Part shown: piece after piece, positions 1 through 5,042 of the stretch
Layout of the letters: every line of letters begins with the position of its first letter
Position numbering within the stretch: the stretch's first letter is position 1
NCBI GenBank assembly: GCA_937944065.1
Contig: CALDZS010000226.1
Coordinates: 1-5,292, forward strand
Direction: 5' to 3'
DNA from: an uncultured Amylibacter sp.
Lineage (GTDB): Bacteria; Pseudomonadota; Alphaproteobacteria; Rhodobacterales; Rhodobacteraceae
DNA length: 5,292 nucleotides
Translations under genes and position numbers: made by a program
Notes under the pieces: generated by a model
The model's input: only the letters and a program-made list of their open reading frames with translations
Told to the model about the DNA's origin: nothing
The model's database searches: none

Positions 1-15
1 TATCCAAATATGTAA
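1..15 (+). CDS. C-terminal end of upstream gene, probably electron-transfer flavoprotein:ubiquinone oxidoreductase (partial)
   Basis: Reading frame 1 from the first base gives Tyr-Pro-Asn-Met followed by a TAA stop at 13-15. Only four residues are visible, so the identification rests on recall. Bacterial ETF-ubiquinone oxidoreductases characteristically finish with a glycine-rich stretch ending in YPNM, and in Roseobacter-group genomes I recall this gene lying just upstream of a TPR gene and ispE. The intrinsic terminator at 55-91 fits as the end of this gene's transcript. If the call is right, the protein is an FAD and 4Fe-4S enzyme that passes electrons from ETF to ubiquinone at the membrane, which would be a loose link to the quinone side-chain gene further right. 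The frame could also end an unrelated gene. Confidence 0.5.
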   Translation, partial: YPNM

Positions 16-17
16 GC

Positions 18-38
18 GGGTGTGATCAAATCACATCC
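18..38. repeat. Imperfect 21-bp palindrome in the 3' region of the upstream gene
   Basis: TGTGAT (21-26) and ATCACA (30-35) are perfect inverted arms around a CAA spacer. The symmetry extends to GG (18-19) with CC (37-38) across one G/T position (20 and 36). On DNA it resembles a dimeric-regulator operator. Its core recalls CRP/FNR-type half-sites, but the spacing is one base too short for CRP (TGTGA-N6-TCACA) and for FnrL (TTGAT-N4-ATCAA). As RNA it could form a 9-bp hairpin with a 3-nt loop, but no T-run follows, so it is not a terminator by itself. It begins three bases after the upstream stop codon. Confidence 0.45.
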
Positions 39-54
39 TGACAATTAAGTGTTC

Positions 55-91
55 AAAAGGGACGAAGGTGCATTTGCCTTTGTCCCTTTTT
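55..91 (+). terminator. Rho-independent terminator of the upstream gene
   Basis: The 14-bp stem pairs 55-68 (AAAAGGGACGAAGG) with 77-90 (CCTTTGTCCCTTTT), with one G-U wobble (64 with 81) and an 8-nt loop at 69-76. The 3' arm runs straight into TTTTT (87-91). The A-run at 55-58 gives a shorter U-tract on the opposite strand, so it may be bidirectional. It sits 39 bp after the upstream stop codon and 40 bp before the TPR gene, which separates the two transcription units. Confidence 0.85.
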
Positions 92-102
92 CTGCGCTAG
101 TG
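74..102 (+). promoter_or_regulatory. Possible promoter of the TPR-ispE unit
   Basis: A TTGCCT element (74-79) is followed, after 17 bp, by CTAGTG (97-102). This resembles the degenerate housekeeping promoters of alphaproteobacteria (TTG-rich -35, CTA-type -10). Because a terminator ends at 91, a new start for the TPR gene is expected here, and the predicted transcript would begin roughly 20-25 bases before the GTG start. The -35 element lies inside the 3' arm of the terminator hairpin. Neither hexamer is a strong match, so this is a candidate only. Confidence 0.3.
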
Positions 103-130
103 TGACGGCAAATTCAAAAGGATATCATTC

Positions 131-1831
131 GTGTCATTCAAAGGCTTCCTAAAATCCAGTTTGGTGGGGTGTTTGTTGCTTGCTCCTGTGACCGCATCAT
201 CAGACGGAATTGCGGGGTCTTATCTGTCCGCAAATTTTGCGAATTCGCAAAACGACTATAAGTCCGCAGCCCGCTATTTTTCAGAAGCACTGGATTTGGA
301 TCCAAACAATCTGTTTTTGCTCCAAAACGCTTTGCTATCAGTCACGGCCAAGGGCGATGTGGAAGAGGCGGTAAAGATCGCCCAAAAGATCAGTATTTTG
401 GGTGAACCAAATCAGCTGTCTGATTTGATTTTGTTGACCGATGCGATCAAGGGTGGCGACTACGACGCATCCGCGCGTATGTTGTCCAAGGATGGCAATA
501 CCTTTACTGCGCTGATGCGTGGACTGATTTCAGGTTGGGTGGAATTAGGTCGCGGAAAAATGGCGGCGGCAACGGCGATATTTGATGAAATGAAAGCGCC
601 GCCTGCGGTGCAATTGTTCGGTCAGTATCACAAGGCTTTGACGCTGGCGACGGTGGGCGATTTTGGCGGTGCGGATAAGATCCTGCAAGGTGACGAGCGG
701 GGCACACTGCGCTTGAACCGTGGCAGCTTGGTTGCGCATGCCCAAATCCTTAGCCAGCTGGACCGCGCGGCAGATGCGCAAAAGCTGCTAGAAGATAGTT
801 TGCAAGGGACCACTGATTTGCAGCTTCAACAATTGTTGGATCAGGTAAAGGCAGGCGAAACTCTGGACTATACTTTCGTCTCGAACGCGAGCGAGGGTGC
901 GGCCGAGGTGTTTTACACGTTAGCCAGCGCGTTGTTGGATGACAACAACCCGCAATCCAGCCTGCTATACGCGCGCTTGGCAGAGTATCTGCGCCCAAAT
1001 TATACACCGTCGATCTTATTGGCCGCTGACATTTTGCGCGATCAAGAACAGTATGATCTTGCGACTGAAATTTACGCCAAAGTCTCTCCCGATGACGTGA
1101 TGTATTTGGATGCAGAGCTGGGTCGTTCAGAGACGTTGATAAACGCTGAGAAACCAGATGCTGCAATCGAAGTCTTACGCAACTTAGCGCGCACTCACAG
1201 CAACATTCCCAGAGTACATATGTCTTTGGGCGATGTGTTGCGCGGTGAAGAAAACTATGCAGATGCACGCGATGCATATGAAAAAGCGGTCGAGTTGATA
1301 GAAACCCCGCAACGAAATCATTGGTTTTTATACTATGCGATGGCGATTACGTCCGAACGGCTGGACGATTGGGATCGCGCAGAGGCAGATTTCCGCACGG
1401 CTTTGGAACTAAACCCAGGTCAACCATTGGTTCTGAACTATCTTGGATATTCTTTGGTTGAGAAGAATATTAAGCTGGATGAAGCGCAGGACATGATCAA
1501 GTCCGCGGTCGAACAACGCCCTGAAAGCGGGTATATCACGGATAGTCTTGGTTGGATTTATTATACTTTGGGTAAATACGAAGACGCTGTTGCACCGATG
1601 GAGTTGGCGGTTGAATTGATCCCTGACGATCCGATTATCAACGACCATTTGGGCGATGTGTATTGGATGGTTGGACGTCAACGCGAGGCAGAGTTCCAAT
1701 GGAAACGTGCCCTGTCATTTGAACCAGAAGATGAAGAGGCAACGCGCATTCGGACCAAGTTACAGGTCGGTTTGGATAAGGTTTTGGAAAATGAAAAGGC
1801 GCTGAAAACGGCCAAGGATGATGGTAATTAA
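131..1831 (+). CDS. Exported tetratricopeptide-repeat protein, function unknown
   Basis: This 566-residue protein has an N-terminal signal peptide: lysines at 4 and 8, a hydrophobic core at about 11-21, and a likely signal peptidase I site after Ala22 (V-T-A). L-V-G-C at 11-14 mimics a lipobox, but no hydrophobic stretch precedes it, so a lipoprotein is less likely. The mature protein is mostly TPR helical hairpins: one at about 27-60, degenerate ones through the middle, and clear ones at about 360-392, 396-430, 431-465, 466-500 and 501-534, with the usual W/Y-L-G-Y-A-P spacing. TPR arrays are protein-binding scaffolds, and location in the periplasm is inferred. The GTG start is supported by AAAAGGA at 116-122, eight bases upstream. 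The 3' end overlaps ispE. Roseobacter-group genomes commonly have a TPR protein of similar size beside ispE, as I recall, but I know of no assigned role. Confidence 0.9.
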   Translation: MSFKGFLKSSLVGCLLLAPVTASSDGIAGSYLSANFANSQNDYKSAARYFSEALDLDPNNLFLLQNALLSVTAKGDVEEAVKIAQKISILGEPNQLSDLILLTDAIKGGDYDASARMLSKDGNTFTALMRGLISGWVELGRGKMAAATAIFDEMKAPPAVQLFGQYHKALTLATVGDFGGADKILQGDERGTLRLNRGSLVAHAQILSQLDRAADAQKLLEDSLQGTTDLQLQQLLDQVKAGETLDYTFVSNASEGAAEVFYTLASALLDDNNPQSSLLYARLAEYLRPNYTPSILLAADILRDQEQYDLATEIYAKVSPDDVMYLDAELGRSETLINAEKPDAAIEVLRNLARTHSNIPRVHMSLGDVLRGEENYADARDAYEKAVELIETPQRNHWFLYYAMAITSERLDDWDRAEADFRTALELNPGQPLVLNYLGYSLVEKNIKLDEAQDMIKSAVEQRPESGYITDSLGWIYYTLGKYEDAVAPMELAVELIPDDPIINDHLGDVYWMVGRQREAEFQWKRALSFEPEDEEATRIRTKLQVGLDKVLENEKALKTAKDDGN

Positions 1832-2654
1832 CCAACGCGCCCGTGCGAAGATTAATCTGTGTTTGCATCTAACGGGTCAGCGCGCCGATGGTTATCATTT
1901 GTTGGACAGTTTGGTTGTCTTTGCTGATGTGGCCGATAAAATCACTGTCGAGGCCGCGCAAAAGCTATCGCTAAACATCAATGGTCCCTTCTCTGATGGT
2001 CTGACAGTGGGTGCTGACAATTTGGTGATCAAAGCAGCGCAAACCTACCAAGGTTTGGGTGCGAAAATTACTCTGCAAAAAAATCTACCGATTGCGTCTG
2101 GAATCGGTGGCGGATCGGCGGATGCAGCGGCCAGTCTGCGTGCTCTGTCGGAACTGAGCAGCCAACCGTTGCCTGCAGATAACGGGTTGTCGCTGGGTGC
2201 GGATGTCCCCGTCTGTTTGTTTGGCCAAGCCTGTCGGATGCAAGGGATTGGCGAAGATATAACACCAGTTTCCTCCTTGCCACCTCTGCCTGCCGTATTG
2301 GTCTGGCCAAATGTTGCTGTATCGACTGCGACCGTGTTTCAATCCATTTCGCAAAAAGAAAATCCAGCGATTTCGATGCTGGTAGATAAAAAAATGGAGT
2401 TTGCAGATACGGTCGCGTTTTTGAAAACCACACGCAATGATATGCAATATGCGGCGCGACAATTAGCGCCCGAAATATCCGACGCTTTGGAAATGCTGGA
2501 ACATTCTGGCGCGGATTTGGCACGAATGTCTGGGTCAGGCGCGACATGTTTTGGGTTGTTCAAGGATCACGAGACTGCCGCAGCAGCTGCACAGGAAATC
2601 GCAGAGTGTCAGCCTGATTGGTGGGTGCGTTCTACGGTCCTAAACGACACGTGA
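1821..2654 (+). CDS. ispE: 4-diphosphocytidyl-2-C-methyl-D-erythritol kinase
   Basis: This cytoplasmic GHMP-family kinase phosphorylates CDP-methylerythritol with ATP in the MEP route to IPP and DMAPP. The protein is 277 residues from the ATG at 1821, close to the E. coli enzyme (283). Visible motifs (this numbering) are A-R-A-K-I-N-L at 7-13 with catalytic Lys10, then DGYHLLDSLV at 23-32. The ATP-binding glycine loop PIASGIGGGSADAA spans 90-103. Catalytic Asp128 lies in LGADVPVCL, and the C-terminal motif is MSGSGAT at 236-242. All key residues are present. Two ATGs occur in tandem (1818 and 1821). AAGG at 1814-1817 is very close to both, and I chose the second because it gives more spacing. 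Either start overlaps the TPR stop codon, so translation is probably coupled to the TPR gene. The 3' end overlaps the opposing polyprenyl synthase gene by 15 bp. Confidence 0.95.
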   Translation: MVINQRARAKINLCLHLTGQRADGYHLLDSLVVFADVADKITVEAAQKLSLNINGPFSDGLTVGADNLVIKAAQTYQGLGAKITLQKNLPIASGIGGGSADAAASLRALSELSSQPLPADNGLSLGADVPVCLFGQACRMQGIGEDITPVSSLPPLPAVLVWPNVAVSTATVFQSISQKENPAISMLVDKKMEFADTVAFLKTTRNDMQYAARQLAPEISDALEMLEHSGADLARMSGSGATCFGLFKDHETAAAAAQEIAECQPDWWVRSTVLNDT

Positions 2655-3623
2655 GACAACGAAGTCTGCTAAATCAGCCAGCACATCGCGCAATTCGCTT
2701 TGAGGTAAACGCCTGATAGCTTCTTTGGATTTTTCTGCCCAAAGCACAGCCTGTTCGCGGGTTTCTTCAATCGCGCCATGCTTCTCCATCAAAGCCATTG
2801 CTTGTTCCAAGTCACCATCCTGTTGATCGCCCACTTCGATGGTGCGCTTCCAAAAAGTCAGCTCTGCCGGGTCTGCCTTTTCAATCGCTTTGATCACCGG
2901 CAAGGTCAGCTTGCGTTCGCGAAAATCGTCGCCAACATTTTTACCCAAACTTTTGGTGACACCTGAATAGTCCAACAAGTCATCCACAATTTGGAAACTA
3001 ATCCCAAGTGCATCACCATAATCATGCAGCGCTTGAATATCTGCTTCGGACGCGTTGGCAATAACACCGCCGACTTGGGTAGCAGCGGCGAATAAGGCGG
3101 CCGTTTTGCCCTTGATCACCTTAAAGTAAATTTCTTCGGTGGTGGCTATGTTTTGGGCAACAGTCAGTTGCAAAACTTCGCCCTCGGCGATGGTCGCAGA
3201 TGCATTTGCCAGTATGTCCAAAACACGCAAGTTTCCGGTTTCGACCATCAACTGGAAAGACCGCGAGAACAGGTAATCACCTACCAAGATGGATGAAGAA
3301 TTGTCCCACAAAAGGTTCGCTGTAGCACGACCGCGCCGCTTGTCACTTTCGTCAACAACATCATCATGTAGCAAGGTTGCTGTATGAATAAACTCGACCG
3401 TTGCGGCCAGATGAATGTGATAAGGGCCGTCATAACCGCACAGACGTGCGGCGGCCAAGGTCATCATGGGGCGCAATCGCTTGCCACCAGCCTCGACCAG
3501 ATGCGCAGTTACCTCTGGAATACGGGGGGCATTTTCTGATGCCATGCGTGTCGCGATGATGTTGTTCACAGCCGACATATCTTCTGCCAACAGGTCTTTT
3601 AACCGATCTTGTGGTTTGATCAT
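2640..3623 (-). CDS. ispB: Long-chain trans-polyprenyl diphosphate synthase (octaprenyl/decaprenyl type, ubiquinone side chain)
   Basis: This 327-residue class I prenyltransferase condenses IPP units onto an allylic diphosphate to build the ubiquinone tail. The motifs appear in order: GGKRLRP (46-52), the first aspartate-rich motif LLHDDVVDES with Asp87/88/91, KGKTA (171-175), the second aspartate-rich motif QIVDDLLDY with Asp214/215/218, and GDDFRERKLTLP (231-242). Small residues (Ala82, Thr83) stand four and five positions before the first DDxxD, where short-chain synthases carry bulky aromatics, so a long product is expected. Alphaproteobacteria of this type usually make ubiquinone-10, so decaprenyl (ddsA-like) is likely, but chain length cannot be read from sequence. 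The ATG is preceded by AAGGG (3637-3633 on this strand) nine bases upstream. The gene is divergent from the DUF2007 gene and convergent on ispE. Confidence 0.93.
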   Translation of the reverse strand: MIKPQDRLKDLLAEDMSAVNNIIATRMASENAPRIPEVTAHLVEAGGKRLRPMMTLAAARLCGYDGPYHIHLAATVEFIHTATLLHDDVVDESDKRRGRATANLLWDNSSSILVGDYLFSRSFQLMVETGNLRVLDILANASATIAEGEVLQLTVAQNIATTEEIYFKVIKGKTAALFAAATQVGGVIANASEADIQALHDYGDALGISFQIVDDLLDYSGVTKSLGKNVGDDFRERKLTLPVIKAIEKADPAELTFWKRTIEVGDQQDGDLEQAMALMEKHGAIEETREQAVLWAEKSKEAIRRLPQSELRDVLADLADFVVSRVV

Positions 3624-3692
3624 ATTCGCATGCCCTTAGCCCGCATTCATTAAGCCTCGACAGACCCATGCCTGCCTCGCTAAGACATGTGT
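3624..3692. promoter_or_regulatory. Divergent intergenic region, presumed to hold both promoters
   Basis: Sixty-nine bases separate the starts of the polyprenyl synthase (leftward) and the DUF2007 gene (rightward), so both promoters should lie here or reach slightly into the genes. I see no convincing -35/-10 pair on either strand. Visible elements are the leftward Shine-Dalgarno (AAGGG at 3637-3633), a GCATGC palindrome at 3628-3633 beside it, and an exact direct repeat GCCTCG at 3654-3659 and 3674-3679, spaced 20 bp (about two helical turns). The role is inferred from gene orientation only. Confidence 0.35.
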
Positions 3693-3914
3693 ATGAAAGA
3701 ATTGATCCGAACAACAGACCCAACTTTAATATCTTTTGTCACAGCCTTGTTAAAAGCAGAAGATATTGTCTGTTTTGACCTAGATGTGCATATGAGCACG
3801 CTGGAAGGGTCCATTGGTATCTTGCCCCGTCGCATCACAGTGGCAGATCGGCATTTGTTTCGCGCGCGCGCGATTCTGAAGGACAATGAAATAGAGCTGC
3901 CCGAAAGGTCTTGA
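3693..3914 (+). CDS. DUF2007-domain small protein
   Basis: This 73-residue protein fills the size of the DUF2007 family (PF09413), annotated as putative signal-transducing proteins with a small alpha/beta fold. It opens MKELIRTTDPTLI, and its middle and end (DVHMSTLEGSIGILPRRI, then FRARAILKDNEIELPE) match what I recall of alphaproteobacterial members. No signal peptide or membrane segment is visible, so it should be cytoplasmic. An earlier in-frame ATG at 3687 would add Met-Cys, but the weak TAAGA (3681-3685) is only a base or so from it and sits at normal distance from 3693, and relatives begin at the MKEL position. The stop codon abuts the methyltransferase start, so the two are probably co-transcribed. 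The biochemical role is unknown. Confidence 0.85.
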   Translation: MKELIRTTDPTLISFVTALLKAEDIVCFDLDVHMSTLEGSIGILPRRITVADRHLFRARAILKDNEIELPERS

Positions 3915-3922
3915 TCGACCCA

Positions 3923-4660
3923 ATGCAAACCACATTCGATCAATTTTTGGGCGGCCAGTTGGTAATCGAACAACCGCTATCGGGATACCGCGCCGCGACT
4001 GATCCGGTTTTACTGGCAGCGTCGATTGCTGCGACATCTGGGCAATCTGTTTTGGATGTCGGATGCGGTGTCGGCGTCGCCAGCCTGTGTTTGGCGCAGC
4101 GCGTTGCAGGTCTGGATATCGCTGGATTGGAACTGCAGTCTGATTATGCCGCTCTTGCCATGAAAAATGCACAGGCGGCGCAGATTGCAATTGAGGTTTT
4201 GACCGGCGATGTGGTTACGCCGCCTGCGTCGATAAAGTCGCGGGTTTTTGATCATGTCATGACGAACCCGCCATATCATCCCGCCAAAACATCTGCCGCG
4301 CAGGCCGCGGACAAGGCGTTAGCGGATCGCGAAACCGTTCCGCTGGATAAGTGGATTAAACAATGTCTAAAGCGGGTAAAACCCAAAGGGTATTTCACCA
4401 TCATTCATCTGGCAGATCGGTTGCCTCAAATTCTGACAGCAACCAGTCAGTGTGGTGAAGTGTCGGTTTTACCGATAGCGGCGCGCGCAGATCGGCCTGC
4501 AAAGCGTGTGCTTGTGCGGGCCCGCACCAACAGTCGCGCTGCAGCCCAGCTTTGTGCGCCATTGATCATGCATGAGGGCCGCGCGCATGATGGTGATCGC
4601 GCGTCGTTTACTGATAAAGCCACCGCGATCCTGCGGCATGGGCATCCGCTGGAATTTTAA
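3923..4660 (+). CDS. SAM-dependent methyltransferase, probable tRNA(Val) adenine-N6 methyltransferase (TrmN6/COG4123 type)
   Basis: This Rossmann-fold class I methyltransferase has 245 residues from the ATG at 3923, the same size as E. coli TrmN6 (YfiC). SAM-binding motif I is VLDVGCGVGVASLCL at 43-57, an acidic residue in LEL (Glu70) ends the second strand, and the catalytic signature N-P-P-Y lies at 115-118. NPPY marks methylation of a planar amino nitrogen (adenine N6 or glutamine N5). The N-terminal Q-P-L-S-G-Y-R-A-A-T-D stretch (17-27) fits the COG4123 family, so a tRNA adenine is the best guess; substrate is inferred. A TTG at 3911 would add MIDP and overlap the DUF2007 stop codon by 4 bp (TTGA). 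AAAGG at 3904-3908 is 2 bases from TTG and 14 from ATG, so neither spacing is good and the start is uncertain. Confidence 0.85.
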   Translation: MQTTFDQFLGGQLVIEQPLSGYRAATDPVLLAASIAATSGQSVLDVGCGVGVASLCLAQRVAGLDIAGLELQSDYAALAMKNAQAAQIAIEVLTGDVVTPPASIKSRVFDHVMTNPPYHPAKTSAAQAADKALADRETVPLDKWIKQCLKRVKPKGYFTIIHLADRLPQILTATSQCGEVSVLPIAARADRPAKRVLVRARTNSRAAAQLCAPLIMHEGRAHDGDRASFTDKATAILRHGHPLEF

Positions 4661-4685
4661 ACACTTTGTTAATCGTGACCTAAGA

Positions 4686-4709
4686 AAGTCGGTGCGAAGT
4701 TGCCGATTT
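4686..4709 (+). terminator. Weak hairpin after the methyltransferase gene
   Basis: AAGTCGG (4686-4692) can pair with CCGATTT (4703-4709), giving 7 bp with one G-U and a 10-nt loop. It is followed by T-rich sequence (ATTTCGTTTT at 4711-4720) rather than a clean T-run. It is the only terminator-like structure I see soon after the methyltransferase stop, 25 bases downstream. It may instead be chance or a leader structure. Confidence 0.25.
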
Positions 4710-4710
4710 G

Positions 4711-4736
4711 ATTTCGTTTTGCGTGACAAACGAAAT
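4711..4736. repeat. Perfect 9-bp inverted repeat upstream of the YdcH-family gene (possible operator)
   Basis: ATTTCGTTT (4711-4719) is mirrored exactly by AAACGAAAT (4728-4736) across an 8-bp spacer. The centre-to-centre distance of the arms is 17 bp, the range seen for dimeric repressors. No T-run follows, so it is a poor terminator. It lies 46 bp before the YdcH-family start codon, in the 122-bp gap where that gene's promoter should be. I could not find a convincing -35/-10 pair around it. The bound factor, if any, is unknown. Confidence 0.45.
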
Positions 4737-4782
4737 GATCTGTGGTCAACTTCTATCGTAATGTTAACTTTGGAGGTGCCTA

Positions 4783-4947
4783 ATGACGCTAAGTTCTCAT
4801 ATCTCAGAGCTTAAGAAGAAACATGAAAAACTCTCGTCTTTGATCGAGACCAAACAAGTCCAACCCAGTTCCGACGGGTTAGAGGTAAGTAGCCTTAAAA
4901 AGCAAAAGCTTGCCCTAAAAGAAAAAATCAAAAGTTTGAAAAACTAG
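4783..4947 (+). CDS. YdcH/DUF465-family micro-protein
   Basis: This 54-residue protein runs from the ATG at 4783 to the TAG at 4945-4947. A near-ideal Shine-Dalgarno GGAGGT (4772-4777) lies five bases before the ATG, the strongest ribosome site in the window. The layout matches the YdcH family (DUF465, PF04325): an N-terminal S-H-I-S-E-L-K-K-K-H helix (about 3-24), a polar turn with Pro28 and Gly32, and a second helix carrying L-K-K-Q-K-L-A-L-K-E-K-I (38-49). The result is a short antiparallel helical hairpin. It is cytoplasmic, with no signal peptide. It contains 12 lysines against six acidic residues, which is strongly basic. The family is widespread in proteobacteria with no settled function. 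The gene probably forms its own transcript, ending at the terminator at 4990-5020. Confidence 0.88.
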   Translation: MTLSSHISELKKKHEKLSSLIETKQVQPSSDGLEVSSLKKQKLALKEKIKSLKN

Positions 4948-4963
4948 TCTAGCGCACAGATCA

Positions 4964-4986
4964 CGAGGATACGTATCGTATCGTCG
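4964..4986. repeat. 23-bp near-palindrome between the YdcH-family gene and its terminator
   Basis: GATACG (4968-4973) and CGTATC (4977-4982) flank a TAT centre. After a G/G mismatch (4967 and 4983), CGA (4964-4966) and TCG (4984-4986) extend the symmetry. The inner GATACGTATC (4968-4977) is also a perfect 10-bp palindrome by itself. As RNA it forms a hairpin with a 3-nt loop directly before the intrinsic terminator, giving tandem 3' hairpins. As DNA it could be a protein-binding site. Its function is not known. Confidence 0.45.
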
Positions 4987-4989
4987 GGG

Positions 4990-5020
4990 AAGCCGCCAAT
5001 CAGATGATTTGGCGGCTTTT
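4990..5020 (+). terminator. Rho-independent terminator of the YdcH-family gene
   Basis: AAGCCGCCAA (4990-4999) pairs perfectly with TTGGCGGCTT (5009-5018) around a 9-nt loop, and TTTT (5017-5020) closes the 3' side. The stem is GC-rich at its core. It starts 43 bp after the YdcH-family stop. On the opposite strand the stem is followed by TTCCCC, a poor U-tract, so it would serve the converging EAL gene only weakly. Confidence 0.85.
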
Positions 5021-5042
5021 AAGTGTCTGATGTGCCCTAAGA

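Noticed and set aside
11..14. Lipobox-like L-V-G-C in the TPR protein (residues 11-14), suggesting a lipoprotein
   Set aside because: The hydrophobic core follows rather than precedes the Cys, and a normal signal peptidase I site ends at Ala22. The coordinates given are residue numbers within the protein.
750..1277. 175-codon open frame on the - strand inside the TPR gene
   Set aside because: Composition is Arg/His/Pro/Ser-rich, as in antisense shadows; the + strand TPR repeats explain the conservation.
2068..2547. 159-codon open frame on the - strand inside ispE
   Set aside because: It lies opposite the intact IspE motifs and shows no recognisable domain.
3620..3631. Three-codon mini-ORF (ATG CGA ATA TGA, - strand) ending across the polyprenyl synthase start, a possible regulatory uORF
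   Set aside because: Its ATG is only one base from the AAGGG ribosome site, too close for initiation, while the main ATG is well spaced.
3861..3872. Run of six CG dinucleotides, a possible Z-DNA tract
   Set aside because: It lies inside the DUF2007 gene and encodes the Arg-Ala-Arg-Ala part of the conserved FRARAIL stretch; codon choice explains it.
4742..4771. Imperfect repeat GTCAACTTC / GTTAACTTT (4745 and 4763) as a promoter or operator
   Set aside because: Two mismatches in nine bases and no matching -10/-35 spacing; too weak to call.
4572..4814. 80-codon open frame on the + strand overlapping the methyltransferase end and the following gap
   Set aside because: It starts inside the methyltransferase in another frame, has no family resemblance and no good ribosome site, and runs through the YdcH-family start; a chance frame.
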